DNA of 64,000 nucleotides. Source: Rhododendron vialii. Lineage: Eukaryota; Streptophyta; Magnoliopsida; Ericales; Ericaceae. Positions 1 to 12,351 of the stretch are shown here, piece after piece; the first letter of the stretch is position 1, and each line of letters opens with the position of its first letter. The notes under the pieces are model-generated. The model was not told the DNA's origin and ran no database searches. It saw nothing but the letters and a program-made list of their open reading frames with translations. The stretch spans positions 2,289,001 to 2,353,000 of the forward strand of contig NC_080557.1 in assembly GCF_030253575.1 (NCBI RefSeq). Direction: 5' to 3'. Both the position numbers and the translations under genes were made by a program.

Positions 1-1161
1 GAGGAAGAGGTCCAGTCCATTCGTAAAATTCCTATTAGCTTAACCAATTCTGAAGATAAGCTTATTTGGAGCCACAATAACTCTGGGAAGTATACTGTCA
101 AATCTGGGTACGCTCAATGGGTTCTGAACTTTTCTAAACGAAAGAAGCCTCACCCATCCTCTTCTTATGCCCCTCCAATGAAGATGTGGAACAGCCTGTG
201 GTCTATCCCCACTGCTCCAAAGGTCAAGCATTTCATGTGAAAAGTTGTTCGCAATTGGGTGGCTTGTAAAGCAAACCTTTATCGAAAAAAGTGTGCCTCC
301 AACCCCCTTTGCCCAATTTGTGATAACGAAGGAGAATCTATCGAACACATTCTATTTCGTTGCCCTTGGACAAAAGCTGTTTGGTTTGGGAGTGGAAAAG
401 GATATTGGGTTCTGGAAAAAGATATTGGAGCAGCCGACAAATGGATGGAGGAGCTTTTATGTGGGGATCTTGCTAAAGAATCAAGTATGGAAGATGTAGG
501 CTTGATTTTTCAACTCTGCTGGGCGATTTGGAAGGCAAGAAATGGCTTTATTTTCAATAAGCAGCCACCTAATCCGGAAGACACAATTCGGAAAGCCAAT
601 GGCGCTAATATAGACTACCTACGCGCAATGGTGCCAAATACTAATGGGAACCAAGACAGAGTGAGTCGTGTGATGGGGTGGGTTCCCCCCCTTGTTTCTG
701 CTATCAAATTTAATATCGACGGAGCTTTTTCTTCCTCCCGCAGCCAGGCTGCCTTTGGCATTATTGCTAGAGATAGTGGTGGAACAGCTCTCATTTGGCG
801 TTTCGGTAAAGTGGAGGTAAGGTCAGCTTTGGTCATTGAAGCTTGGGCTTTGCGTATTGCGTGTGCTATGGCATTAGAGCTGGGCTTTACGGTGGTTACG
901 TTCGAATCGGACTGCAAAATTCTGATAAATTGCATCAACGAGCCAAAGAAGTTGTGCCCTTGGGAGATTGCTGCTCTGGTAGATGATATTAAGAGTTGGG
1001 CTGCAACGAGACAATGGGCCTTCGTGTGGTGCTGCCGGGAACAAAATAGGAGTGCTCACTGGCTAGCTTCTAACTGTCTAAATAGGAAAATTTTGGTTAA
1101 TACGGGTTGTATTCCGCCCGGTCTTAGGTCTCTCTTAGATAGAGAGTCCCATTCTTTGTAG
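1..1161 (+). pseudogene. 3' end of a LINE (L1-like): RT zinc-binding plus RNase H region
   Basis: Reading frame 1 gives the C-terminal part of a plant L1-type LINE polyprotein. It holds a reverse-transcriptase zinc-binding segment (CPICDNEGESIEHILFRCPW, about 315-370), then an RVT_3-type RNase H domain beginning FNIDGAFSSS near 710 and continuing through a SDC and an NRSAHWLA motif to the stop at 1159-1161. The frame is broken by an in-frame TGA at 238-240, so this copy is dead. A poly(A)-like tail starts near 1207, as expected for a LINE 3' end. The 5' part lies outside the window, so no target duplication can be defined. It sits tail-to-tail with the 3' end of the DUF594 gene fragment at 1325. 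Confidence 0.9.
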
Positions 1162-1324
1162 TTTTCTTTCTCTCGTTGTTGGTTTTGTGGCTCCCTTGAT
1201 CCTTTCAAAAAAAAAAAAGAAATAAAAGAAGACAAGAAACGTGACATTGACGTTACAAGTCACTCACAACTTTACATCCGGACAAGAAAATTTAGTTATT
1301 TTCAAGCATCCTATGATCTGATTC

Positions 1325-1594
1325 CTATGAGAAAAAAATATTATATGGCGGTCGCCTGGGAGGCCTAGTCGTATATGGGGGATTAATTAACCAAATTAAA
1401 GTAAGAAGCTCGCCTCCTTGTCTTAATTGTTGGAAGTGGCTATTTCTCTGACTATAACCTTTCTCGCCACGAGTTGCATTGCGCAGCATCCACAACCACA
1501 ATAGTTTGATTGTTTCCCATCTCTTTGGCTTCTCCTTTCCCTTCAAACGTTCGACAATCCCACTCCAACTCCACTCATATCCTTCCGTGCTCAG
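1325..1594 (-). pseudogene. Severed C-terminal fragment (DUF594) of the DUF4220 gene at 12339-13994
   Basis: On the minus strand, the reading frame entering from the target site at 1594 stays open to a TAG at 1325-1327, about 89 codons. Its last third carries the end of a plant DUF594 domain, including RWETIKLLWLWMLRNAT and the near-terminal HFQQLRQGGELLTLIWL. If the retrotransposon and one copy of the 5-bp target duplication are removed, this frame joins that of 12357-13994 exactly and the total length is divisible by three (1908 nt, 635 aa). The fragment now has no start codon or promoter of its own, apart from the adjacent 3' LTR. Confidence 0.9.
1590..1594. repeat. Target-site duplication (left) of the Athila-like element
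   Basis: The 5-bp sequence ctcag at 1590-1594 abuts the TG terminus of the left LTR. The same ctcag is found at 12352-12356 directly after the CA terminus of the right LTR. Five-bp duplications are typical of LTR retrotransposon integration. Confidence 0.95.
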
Positions 1595-2894
1595 TGCTTG
1601 ACCGATTTCCTAGTCCTAAATTAATGGGTTGCCCCAAGCGTAGGGCGGAGATCGACGCAGCATAATATCCGGTAAGTCCGGAGTCGAATCCACAGAGACG
1701 GTGATGTGTGCTGACTAAAAATTCGGGTTGTAGAATTAAAATTAGCTCTTAGGTAGCTACCCCTTGTTGTTTTGTTTGAGATTAACTAAAACTTAAGAAA
1801 AATAACTTTTCTTTTCAAATAATTAAAAAGAGGTACAGTCGTAGGGTTCATAGCACTCGTAACCAGTCCAGATCAACCTGCTCAATTTGGTATTCTTAAA
1901 AATGTTCAATTTTGGATTGAAAAGATACCCCGCAAGATGCGAAACCTTAGGGTCGCCGTATACCCATGCGCAGCGGAGAATGGGTTTTGGACCCCCATTC
2001 CCCCGTTCACAAGGGCTCCGACAATGCCCAGATTCGTCCGCGGGAAGTATTTTTCCAATCTTAAATCATTTTTACATTGTTTGATAAAAAGAGCAGTACC
2101 CGAACTGATCACGGCGTGCTAATCACCCCGCGACCCTACCTATATCACTACTCACTAATCATTATGTGATAAACAAAAGAAACCCTAAATTGAAACATGA
2201 TTCTATTACGCAAGATGAAAAATAAACAAAAAAATAACAATTAATTAAATACCAATGAATAACTTTAATAAAGAACAGAAATCAATACGAGTTACCGGTG
2301 TGCGGAGATCTAAACAAAACTTAAAAGAGAAAAACAAAGCTTCGAAGAAATCAATACTGTAAAATAAAGGTCGGAGTGTGTACTGAAAATACAGTGGGAG
2401 AAATTGCAGCCCTGTTCTTTCTTTAACCCTCGATCGCTGCTTGTGTTTTTCTCTGACAACCCTCCGTTCTTTTTTTCTCGCAGCTCTCTGTCCTCCCTTT
2501 TATATTTTTTTCCGCTGACAGCCGCCCCCTTTTTTTCAAAAGCTGCTGCCGACCGTTTTTTTTCAAAAACTGCTGCCGATTAGTTTTTTCCAAAAGCTAA
2601 AGCTGCTTTTGACTTTTTTTTTCAAAAGCTGCTTCCCACGTAGACGGTAGGGTAAAAAAAAGTTGTTTTTTTTACAGGCATTGAAGGGAAGAATCACATA
2701 GAGGCCCTTGGGTTTCATCTACTTCGCGCTTTGACCCAAAACTTTTGCTACCTTCCGTTTTTACCCAAAATCTTGAAAATCGAGCTCGAGCAACCTTTAT
2801 ACATAACAACAAATAATAAAAATCAGTTAACAAAAATAAAAGACTAATAAATATAGATTGGAGGGCGAAAATATACATATTTTAGCACTTATCA
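1595..2894 (-). repeat. 3' LTR of the Athila-like element
   Basis: This 1300-bp copy is near-identical to 11053-12351. The differences I can see are a g/a near 2118 (right copy near 11576), one extra C in the C-run near 2527 and an a/c near 2818. Small open frames inside it recur identically in the other LTR, and I treat them as chance frames rather than genes. Confidence 0.95.
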
Positions 2895-2907
2895 CACCCC
2901 CCAACTT
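2895..2907 (-). other. Polypurine tract of the Athila-like element
   Basis: On the minus strand AGTTGGGGGGTG directly precedes the TGATAAG start of the 3' LTR. This is the usual place and composition of the plus-strand primer of Ty3/Gypsy elements. Confidence 0.85.
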
Positions 2908-5316
2908 ACATTTTGCTAGTCCTCGAGCAAAGAGAATAATAAAAAATAAATAAATTCTAACTATGTCACTTTCGTAGGACTCACGATTGCACTTAGCATG
3001 TGCAACAAGCCTTTTAAACCCCTAGGCGATCCCCAGAGGACGAGTGGAGTCTCGTGAGGGTTTACAGCAATGAACACCCGCAAACATTGTGAATACTTTT
3101 CACATGAACCCCAAAAACCTGTAAGACGGCTTAATGATATTTCAAGCAAAGAATATGAAGCCATCGCGATGAGATAATGGGCATAAACAGTTCTAGATAC
3201 TATCAAGTCAGAAAAATAAGTCATGGCACCTATACTCAGCGTGTGTGAACAAGGGCTTCGGTTACTAGTGAAAAATAATCAAAAATTCTCTCCGGACCGA
3301 GTCTCGACTTCAAATCTCACCGTGTCATGCACTCAACAAATGAAATCACTCGAAACAAGGTGCATATTACTCTCAATATGTGCAGTCGGAAATATGTAAC
3401 TGAAAGCAAAATGCTCTGCACAAGTTGACACAAAAAGAAAGCTCTACAAAGTGGATACACGATCTCATGAACGGAATGCCAAGTATTGAAAACTCTTTCT
3501 ATCCACCAATTCACAGCCCATTGCCCCTAGGATCAAATAGGACTTTCATTCTGGTTATAACGTTAGGTAAGAGAAAGTATTTCAAGGTTAGGGTAAAACA
3601 TTCAAGTGTCTGAGAATAAACTAACCACAACTCACATAGGACAAATATAACGATGCGTTCCCTCTTTCTTTCTTTATTTTCTTTTTTTTTTCTTTTTTTT
3701 TCTTTTTCTCTTTTCAACTTCACCATATTTCTCTCCCTAACTCTTTAATACAATCTCACATTAAGAACAAATGTTTCTTCTTCTACAATAATTTTGGTGT
3801 GTCCTTCCTTTTTGTCTTTCTCTCTCTTTTTCTCTTTTGAATGGGAAAGATCACCAACAATCAAAGTTCAATTCACAATTCCACTCATCCCCCTCTCAAT
3901 AATTCACCTTCACATTATTAACTAACCATTCTCAAGACACAATATAGATGGTGGAGCTCAACAAGAAAAAGGTTGTATGCACGAGGCTCAAATTGGTTCA
4001 TAAGTGATAAATGTGTGAATGAAGAAACGAACCGGCTCTAAATAGCAAAGATGGCCTATAATCCTCTCCAATGGGCAACACAACCATGCAACTTTCTAAA
4101 TCCAAGAGATAAGTAGGCAATTCAAAACATTTCCAACACTTGACGACAAAAATAATGAGATCAACAACGAATTTTTTTTTTTTTTATTTATGACAAACAA
4201 GAGTTTATTTGACACCACTCCAAGAAAAGATAAGGCTCTAAACTCACATGGGGCATAAGTCTCCACTAAACTAGCCATCAAGAATAATCAAGTCACAACT
4301 CACAAGTAACCAAAGCCCAAACAGACGTGAAGTGCAAATGTGCTAAAAATAAATGCCATGACAAATTCTTCGCGACAAGCTAGTAAAAAGAACTACAATG
4401 CCACCACAATATTAAAAGAATGACTACCATATCTCAATCAATCGCAAGCCAATCTCGACAGCTTTCAAGTCTCATGCAAAAAGAAATCCACTATTTTTTT
4501 TTTTTTTTTTTTGACAAAATAAAAGTAAGTAAAAGAACAAAGTGATCCTTCCCCCCAACTTGAACTAGTCAATGTCCGCATTGAAAGCATGAAAAATAAC
4601 GATAGGACAGAAACATAAAAGAGAGGAGAGATATCACCTCGAAAAGGAGGGCTAAGCAGAGTAAACTATAGATAGAGGGAGACCCCCCAACTTGGATCGA
4701 ACAATCTGCAAAAATGTTAGCCTCCAAGACAGCAAGAAAAATAACTAAAAGAAATAAACAAAGCAAGAAATAAAATAAAAGACACAAAATTAAACCATCC
4801 ACTTTCTTCACGCAAAAGACACGGGTACTACTTTTCTCCCTGGCCAAAGACTGTGTTTCCCTATTTGTTGGAAGGACAGTATGCATAGGATTCAACGATA
4901 TCTTGAGAAGTAGTGCCATCATCTAATAGGCTGTCACTCCCTCTGGGGCTTCCAGATTCCTTACCCACCACTCCGTTTGTGAAGCAATCTCCACAGAGTT
5001 TGGACATTAAAGTCAGATGGTTCAGACAGAATTCTCGCTGCTAACTACGTGCCTGCCGTCAGACCCAACCTCCTAAGTACTACATACATAGCTTTGACCA
5101 GGTGGCTATACCAAACCATTATGCTAATTTTTTCCCTTTTCCAAATTCTACTTTTTTTTTTTTTTTTTTTTTTAACAAGAAATAAAAGAACGAGTGTACA
5201 AAGATTATTCCCAAAACCCAAGTCAATGATGGGTACCACTATTGCTAGGGGCCGGGTCCACTTCTTAGTGAAGACAGTGGTACGCGAAAGCTACCCGTCG
5301 GAACGTAGCCCAACGG
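2908..5316 (-). other. Long non-coding spacer between integrase and 3' LTR
   Basis: About 2.4 kb of AT-rich sequence, rich in homopolymer T runs (for example 3680-3710, 4490-4512 and 5150-5172), with no frame above about 120 codons and none that I recognise. Athila elements often carry an env-like gene here. None is visible on either strand, so either it was never present or it has decayed beyond recognition. Decay within this single copy is unlikely given its youth, so the source element probably already lacked it. Confidence 0.7.
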
Positions 5317-6948
5317 CTACACAACAGGGTCATCCGAATAAACAGGATCGACCAAAACCTCATCAGGTTCACCTATTTCCACATATTCCAAAAATGATTT
5401 TAGACGTTGCCCGTTAACCTTGGAAATATTATTATTTTTCGGGTCACAAATATCTACAGAACCATTCGGGTAAACCTTATGCACAACGTAGGGACCGTCC
5501 CACCGGGACCTCAACTTACCAGGAAATAAATGAAGGCGCGAGTTATACAGTAACACTTTCTGACCAACACTAAAGGTTTTGCGCTGAATATTTCTATCAT
5601 GATACGCCTTAACCTTAGCCTTATAAATACTCGCACTCTCATACGCATCATTCCTAATTTCCTCAAGCTCACACAACTGGAGCTTCCTATGGGCACCCGC
5701 CTCAGGTAAACGCGCGTTTAGCGTCTTAATGGCCCAATAGGCCTTATGCTCCATCTCAACGGGCAAGTGGCAGGCCTTACCATAAACAAGCCGGTAGGGT
5801 GAAGCACCTAACACGGTCTTGTAAGCAGTGCGGTAGGCCCACAAGGCATCAGTCAACCGAAGTGACCAATCCTTCCTATTCGGGTTCACGGTCTTCTCTA
5901 GAATCCCCTTAATCTCGCGATTTGCTAGCTCAGCCTGACCGTTGGTTTGAGGGTGATAAGCAGTAGACACCTTGTGAGAGATGCCATACTTGTTCATTAA
6001 CGCCCCAAAAGACCTATTGCAAAAGTGTGTGCCCTGATCAGAGATAATGGCACGTGGCATGCCAAACCTTGACAAAATGTTAGTTCGCAAGAACTCTAGC
6101 ACGACCTTAGAATCGCTGGTCTTAGTGGGAATTGCCTCAACCCACTTGGAAACGTAATCCACCGCCAGGAGGATGTACTCATAACCGTATGACACCGGAA
6201 ACGGGCCCATGAAATCAATACCCCAACAATCGAAGACCTCTATCACAAAAATGTTTTGTAGGGGCATCATATTCCGCGGGCCAACCTTGCCTAATTTCTG
6301 ACACCGGTCACACGACTTACAAAAGACGTATGCATCCTTAAAAAGACTCGGCCAAAAGAAACCACACTCACTGACCTTGGCGGCGGTCTTCTTTGCGGAG
6401 AAATGACCTCCGCACGCCTCGGTGTGACAAAACTCTAAAATTCCCCTTTTATCAGTTTCGGGGACACACCGGCGCACTATCTGGTCCGCGCAATACTTGA
6501 ACACATATGGATCATCATAAATATATTGCCTGACCTCTCTCAAAAATCGCTGCTTCTCAGCTGTGGACCAATGGGGTGGAATTTGCCCAGTCACCAAATA
6601 ATTGGCGATATCTGCAAACCATGGGCACACATTAGCAGCGAACAACTGCTCGTCAGGGAAAGAATCCACAATGGGGAGATGAGAGGTGGGGTCCTCAAAC
6701 TCCAGACGAGACAGGTGGTCGGCTACTACATTCTCAACCCCTTTCTTATCCTTAATCACAAGGTGGAATTCTTGCAGCAAAAGAATCCACCGGATAAGGC
6801 GAGCCTTCGCATCCTGCTTGGTCATCAAATACTTCAAGGCCGCATGATCGGTATACACCACAATCTGCGAACCCACCAAGTAGGACCGAAACTTGTCTAA
6901 GGCAAACACCACCGCGAGCAATTCCTTCTCGGTAGTGGTGTAGTTCAT
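5317..6948 (-). pseudogene. gag-pol: Retrotransposon pol, 3' part: RNase H remainder and integrase
   Basis: A 543-codon frame continues the gag-pol frame directly after an in-frame stop. Residues 1-60 are the rest of RNase H ([15 protein letters not shown], then [10 protein letters not shown]). An HHCC integrase zinc finger follows at about 168-215 (HTEACGGHF ... CKSCDRCQ). The integrase core has its acidic residues in GIDFMGP near 242, ISDQGTHF near 303 and GQAELANRE near 340. The C-terminal integrase region follows, and I see no chromodomain. On its own the piece lacks a credible start codon, so I treat it as the downstream part of one interrupted polyprotein gene. Confidence 0.92.
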
Positions 6949-9900
6949 TTATGCCTCATTTAGCGTCTTGCTCGCGTAATAAACGACGCATGGCTCTTTC
7001 CCTCGCCTCTGCCCTAAAACCGCTCCGACTGCATAGTCGGAGGCGTCACACATCAACTCAAATGGCAAACTCCAATCTGGAGGCTGAACAATCGGCGGAG
7101 TAGTGAGACTCCGCTTCAATGTCTGAAAAGCCTCCTTACACGCCTCGGACCATACAAAGGGCGTGTCTTTTGACAGTAAATGGCACAACGGCCGGGAGAT
7201 AGCACTGAATCCCTTAATGAAACGCCTATAGAAACCGGCGTGACCGAGGAAAGATCGAATGTCTTTTACAGACTTTGGAGTGGGAAGATTTGCGATCAAA
7301 TCAATCTTCGCCTTATCCACCTCAATACCCTTGGATGAGACAATGTGTCCTAACACAATCCCTTGGGTCACCATGAAGTGGCACTTCTCCCAATTAAGCA
7401 CAAGTTGCTTTTCCTCGCACCGTTGCAAGACCTTTCCTAAGTTCTCGAGGCATTCGTCAAACGAGTCCCCGAAAACTGAAAAGTCATCCATAAACACCTC
7501 CACGATCTTCTCTACCATGTCGCTAAAAATTCCCATCATGCACCTTGAAAAGGTTCCGGGAGCATTGCACAAGCCAAAGGGCATGCGACGGTAGGCAAAC
7601 GTACCATAAGGGCACGTGAAGGTGGTCTTCTCCTGATCCTCCATGGCTATCTCAATCTGATTGTAGCCAGAGTACCCATCCAGGAAGCAATAGAATGCCC
7701 GGCCAGCCACCCTCTCCAAAATTTGATCAATGAATGGGAGAGGGAAATGGTCTTTCCGGGTGCTCGCATTGAGCTTCCGGTAATCGATACAAACTCGCCA
7801 CCCGGTTTGAACACGGGTCGGCACTAGTTCGCCCTCGCCGTTTCTCACGACGGTCACTCCTGCTTTCTTAGGCACCACCTGCACTGGGCTCACCCACTCA
7901 CTATGGGCTATCGGGTAAATAATACCCGCATCTAAAAGCTTCAGCACCTCAGCCCGAACCACCTCCTTCATATTGGGGTTCAGACGACGCTGAGGTTGCC
8001 TAGTAGGCTTCACATCCTCATCTAGAAAAATGCGGTGTGTACACACCGTTGGACTAATACCCTGCAAATCTGCTATTGTCCAGCCTATCGCACCCACGTG
8101 CTTTCTCAACATGGTAAGCAACTTAGCCTCTTGATCTTCCTCAAGGGATGAAGAGATCACAACCGGAAAAGTATCATCGCCTTTAAGGAAGGCATACTTA
8201 AGTGTGTCCGGCAGAGGCTTTAGCTCTGGTTTAGGTGGCTGGACAGACGATGGGAAAGCTGTAGGAAATGGGGCGCCCAGCGGCTCAAGAACTGGGTTCC
8301 AAGCGGCGCCACACACATCCTCCACTGCAAGCATCTCCATTAAACTTCCTACATCTGGAGAATCTAAAAATGACGCCTCCTCGGCGGTTAAGGTTATCTC
8401 CAGAGGATCCTTGTATAACACACTATCGACATGCTCTTGTACCAGCGTGTCGATCAAACTCACCTCATATATCTCCTCATCATCCTCAACCCGGCTATCC
8501 ACGTTGAAAACATTCACCTCCATTTTCAAGTCCCCAAACGACAATTGGACTTGTCCAGTTTTGCAATTCATGACAGCACTGGAGGTGGCTAAAAATGGAC
8601 GGCCTAAGATGATAGGAGTCTTTTCAAAGACCTCTGGTATTGGGCATGTATCCAGGACAATGAAGTCGACTGGAAAAAGAAACTCGCCCACTTGAATTAG
8701 AACATCCTCCACCACCCCCTTTGGAATTCTCACACTCCGGTCAGCCAACTGCAGCGTGACCGGTGTGGCTTTCAAATCGCTTAAGCCAAGTTTCAAGTAT
8801 ACTGAATAGGGGAGCAGGTTGACACTCGCTCCTAAATCCAGCAAAGCCTTATCAAACTTTTGGCCTACGATCGCTATAGGGATGGTGGGACAACCAGGGT
8901 CTTTACACTTGGTGGGGATCTCAGTTTGGAGAATGGAGCTCACTTGCTCCGTCAGAAGCACTTTGTCCTGACCCTTAGTTCTCCGCTTTGACGTGCATAG
9001 ATCCTTCAAAACCTTAGCAAACTGAGGAATTGCGTCAATGGCTTCCATCAAAGAGATTGGAAACTGAACTTTCTTGAATAATTCAAGCATTTGAAAGTTC
9101 ACATTGACCTTAGGTTTCGCCACCAAGCGATTTGGATATGGAGCAACGGGTGGCATTGGAGTCGTGGGGGCCGCAGTTGCAGGCACCACCACTTCAGGAG
9201 ATTCCGCCTCTTTCTCTACTTCAGGAACACTTCCCAAGTTTGGAATGATTGCTGGAATAGCTACCGGCACCGAGGGTGGCACCGATTTCTGCTTTGGGGG
9301 CAAATCTTTGTCAATCACCTTCCCACTTCTGAGAGTGGTGATCGCTTTAGCATCTTCCAGACTGAGATTCGGATTACTTGGGCCAGAAGAATCGCCCACA
9401 TAATGGGTACCAGCGGCATTGACTAAAGGTTGAGAAGGAAACTTTCCCTTCTCCTGTTGGATTTGTCCAACTGCCGCCGTCAACTGGGTCAATTGGGTCC
9501 TAATGTCACCAATTGCCTGTTTGGTTTGTTCAGTGAAGCTTAACTGAGACTGCATGAGAGCCTTCATCATCTCATCAGTCTGTTTATCCCGCGGGGGATG
9601 GTTTATGCCTGGGGGTGGTCCAAAAGATGAAGGACTGAACCCCTGCTGCTGCTGAGGTGGGTAACGAAATTGGGTCATTTGGCCTTGAGGAGGCCGGAAT
9701 TGCTGAACTTGTGGCTGAGGTGGTGCTTGGGGTTGCACCGGGGCTTTTTGATCCCTCCAACTCAAAAGTGGGTTTTGGGCCCACCCTGGATTGTAGGTAT
9801 TTGAATAAGGATCCCAACGCTGGTTAAGTGCGTTCACCTCAGCCTGGTTACTATGGTATGCGTCTTTGACAATGGGAAATGCGGGGCAAGCAGTGACAAG

Positions 9901-10824
9901 ATGCCCCGGACACTCACATAACGCACACACCTCTTCGACTTTCACCTCATTCACCTGATGGACTTGCTTAAGCTTCAAGTCCTCTAATTGTTTAGCCATC
10001 TTGTCCAGCTGAGACTGGACATTGTGCTCTCGCACACTAGAAGGAAAAATGCCAGACCCACTGGGTCCCTGTGCAGCCATGGCCCTATCACCGAGGTCGG
10101 AAGGTTCCCAACTTCGGTGCTTCTCGGCCAACTCTTCGAGAAAGTCCCACGCATCGTCCGGGGACTTATCTAGAAAATCCTCCTCTTTACAGAGGTACTC
10201 CATTTGTTGGACCGTAGCAACATTCAAGCCCAAATAGAAAAATGACACCAACTGGTGTTTCATGAAACCATGATGTGGTAAGGACAACAACAAGTCCTTG
10301 AACCGCTCCCAGCACCTTAAAAACGACTCGCCCTCTTTCTGCTTATACGATTGGATTTGGCGAGTCAGGTACTTCGATTTACTTTCCGAGAAATATTTCT
10401 TGTAGAATAAATCTCGGACAGCAGCCCACGTCGTGAGAGATTGTGGCTTCTGCATCCGCAGCCACTTATCTGCATTGTCCCTGAGCGAGGCTGGGAAAAG
10501 CTTAAGGCAAGCATTCTCCCACTGAGTAGTGGTGGCCAGGGTGCGCACCAAGCCCTCGAAATGACGGACGTGCTCATACGGATCCTCATTCTCCTTCCCA
10601 TGAAACAAGGGAAGGGCATTATGTGTACCAGGTTTAATGGTGAAAGCATTACGTGCTTCCACCGTCTCGGTTGGTAAAACTATTGGACTGAGAGGAGTGG
10701 TCCTCTCAGGATGCATGTGTGCACGCATCGACATCGGTGGCTCTGCTATTGGTGGCTCAATTATTAAATCAACAAAAAGAGCACCGATATCAAAAGAATC
10801 ACCACTAAAAGACTCTCCCTCCAC
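6949..10824 (-). pseudogene. gag-pol: Retrotransposon gag-protease-RT with premature stop in RNase H
   Basis: An uninterrupted 1291-codon frame ending in TAA at 6949-6951. Domains in order: a retrotransposon gag domain at about 85-190; a CCHC knuckle near 301 (CALCECPGHLVTAC); an aspartic protease near 661 (LLDLGASVNLLPYS); reverse transcriptase at about 960-1150 with YSGYNQIEI near 1051 and FMDDFSVFG near 1111; and the start of RNase H (CDASDYAVGAVLGQ) near 1260. The stop falls inside RNase H and the next codons continue the same domain, so a single nonsense change separates the two pol parts. The frame is open upstream of 10824 to about 10944 but shows no in-frame ATG, so the true start is uncertain. 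Confidence 0.93.
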
Positions 10825-11030
10825 GATTACTTTCGGCTCTCTCTCAATGGCTACGAGACGCCTGGTATTGTCTCGGTAGTACTTAGGCTTTAGTGGTGAT
10901 TGCTTTCCTACAATGGAGGATTGCGCACCTCTACCTATGATGGCTCAAACAAAATTAAAAAGAAAAAATAAAAATAAAAAATAAATAAAAAATAAAACTA
11001 ACTACCCGAATTCTTTAACACACGTTACCG

Positions 11031-11048
11031 TCCCCGGCAACGGCGCCA
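11031..11048 (-). other. Primer-binding site, complementary to tRNA-Asp
   Basis: On the plus strand tccccggcaacggcgcca equals the 3' end (acceptor arm plus CCA) that I recall for plant tRNA-Asp(GUC). Four bases separate it from the 5' LTR boundary at 11053, the normal position for priming minus-strand synthesis. Confidence 0.9.
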
Positions 11049-11052
11049 AAAA

Positions 11053-12351
11053 TGCTTGACCGATTTCCTAGTCCTAAATTAATGGGTTGCCCCAAGCGTA
11101 GGGCGGAGATCGACGCAGCATAATATCCGGTAAGTCCGGAGTCGAATCCACAGAGACGGTGATGTGTGCTGACTAAAAATTCGGGTTGTAGAATTAAAAT
11201 TAGCTCTTAGGTAGCTACCCCTTGTTGTTTTGTTTGAGATTAACTAAAACTTAAGAAAAATAACTTTTCTTTTCAAATAATTAAAAAGAGGTACAGTCGT
11301 AGGGTTCATAGCACTCGTAACCAGTCCAGATCAACCTGCTCAATTTGGTATTCTTAAAAATGTTCAATTTTGGATTGAAAAGATACCCCGCAAGATGCGA
11401 AACCTTAGGGTCGCCGTATACCCATGCGCAGCGGAGAATGGGTTTTGGACCCCCATTCCCCCGTTCACAAGGGCTCCGACAATGCCCAGATTCGTCCGCG
11501 GGAAGTATTTTTCCAATCTTAAATCATTTTTACATTGTTTGATAAAAAGAGCAGTACCCGAACTGATCACGGCGTACTAATCACCCCGCGACCCTACCTA
11601 TATCACTACTCACTAATCATTATGTGATAAACAAAAGAAACCCTAAATTGAAACATGATTCTATTACGCAAGATGAAAAATAAACAAAAAAATAACAATT
11701 AATTAAATACCAATGAATAACTTTAATAAAGAACAGAAATCAATACGAGTTACCGGTGTGCGGAGATCTAAACAAAACTTAAAAGAGAAAAACAAAGCTT
11801 CGAAGAAATCAATACTGTAAAATAAAGGTCGGAGTGTGTACTGAAAATACAGTGGGAGAAATTGCAGCCCTGTTCTTTCTTTAACCCTCGATCGCTGCTT
11901 GTGTTTTTCTCTGACAACCCTCCGTTCTTTTTTTCTCGCAGCTCTCTGTCCTCCCTTTTATATTTTTTTCCGCTGACAGCCGCCCCTTTTTTTCAAAAGC
12001 TGCTGCCGACCGTTTTTTTTCAAAAACTGCTGCCGATTAGTTTTTTCCAAAAGCTAAAGCTGCTTTTGACTTTTTTTTTCAAAAGCTGCTTCCCACGTAG
12101 ACGGTAGGGTAAAAAAAAGTTGTTTTTTTTACAGGCATTGAAGGGAAGAATCACATAGAGGCCCTTGGGTTTCATCTACTTCGCGCTTTGACCCAAAACT
12201 TTTGCTACCTTCCGTTTTTACCCAAAATCTTGAAAATCGAGCTCGAGCAACCTTTATACATAACAACAAATAATAACAATCAGTTAACAAAAATAAAAGA
12301 CTAATAAATATAGATTGGAGGGCGAAAATATACATATTTTAGCACTTATCA
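11053..12351 (-). repeat. 5' LTR of the Athila-like element
   Basis: This 1299-bp LTR (TG...CA) is near-identical to 1595-2894 and should hold the element promoter, reading leftward. Its outer edge lies inside the DUF4220 coding sequence. It supplies the last three codons (D, K, C) and the stop codon of the truncated host protein. Confidence 0.95.

Larger units (their letters stand above)
1595..12351 (-). mobile_element. Young, nearly intact Athila-like Ty3/Gypsy LTR retrotransposon (10.76 kb)
   Basis: Two LTRs of 1300 and 1299 bp, both TG...CA, bound the element, and it is flanked by ctcag duplications. In element orientation (minus strand) the order is 5' LTR, primer-binding site matching the 3' end of tRNA-Asp, gag-protease-RT-RNase H-integrase, a long untranslated 3' spacer, a purine-rich tract and the 3' LTR. 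The single gag-pol frame, the FMDD polymerase motif, the DLGAS protease motif, the tRNA-Asp primer and the LTR length fit the Athila branch of Ty3/Gypsy (lineage assigned from memory). I count only two substitutions and one 1-bp length difference between the LTRs, so the insertion is recent. One stop codon interrupts pol. No env-like frame is evident. Confidence 0.93.

Noticed and set aside
1887..2878. Small frames within the LTR, repeated at 11345-12335
   Set aside because: Identical because the LTRs are near-identical. No protein resemblance and no start context; not separate genes.
5049..5417. A 122-aa plus-strand frame at the end of the pol gene
   Set aside because: Antisense shadow of the integrase C-terminus joined to a poly-T tract.
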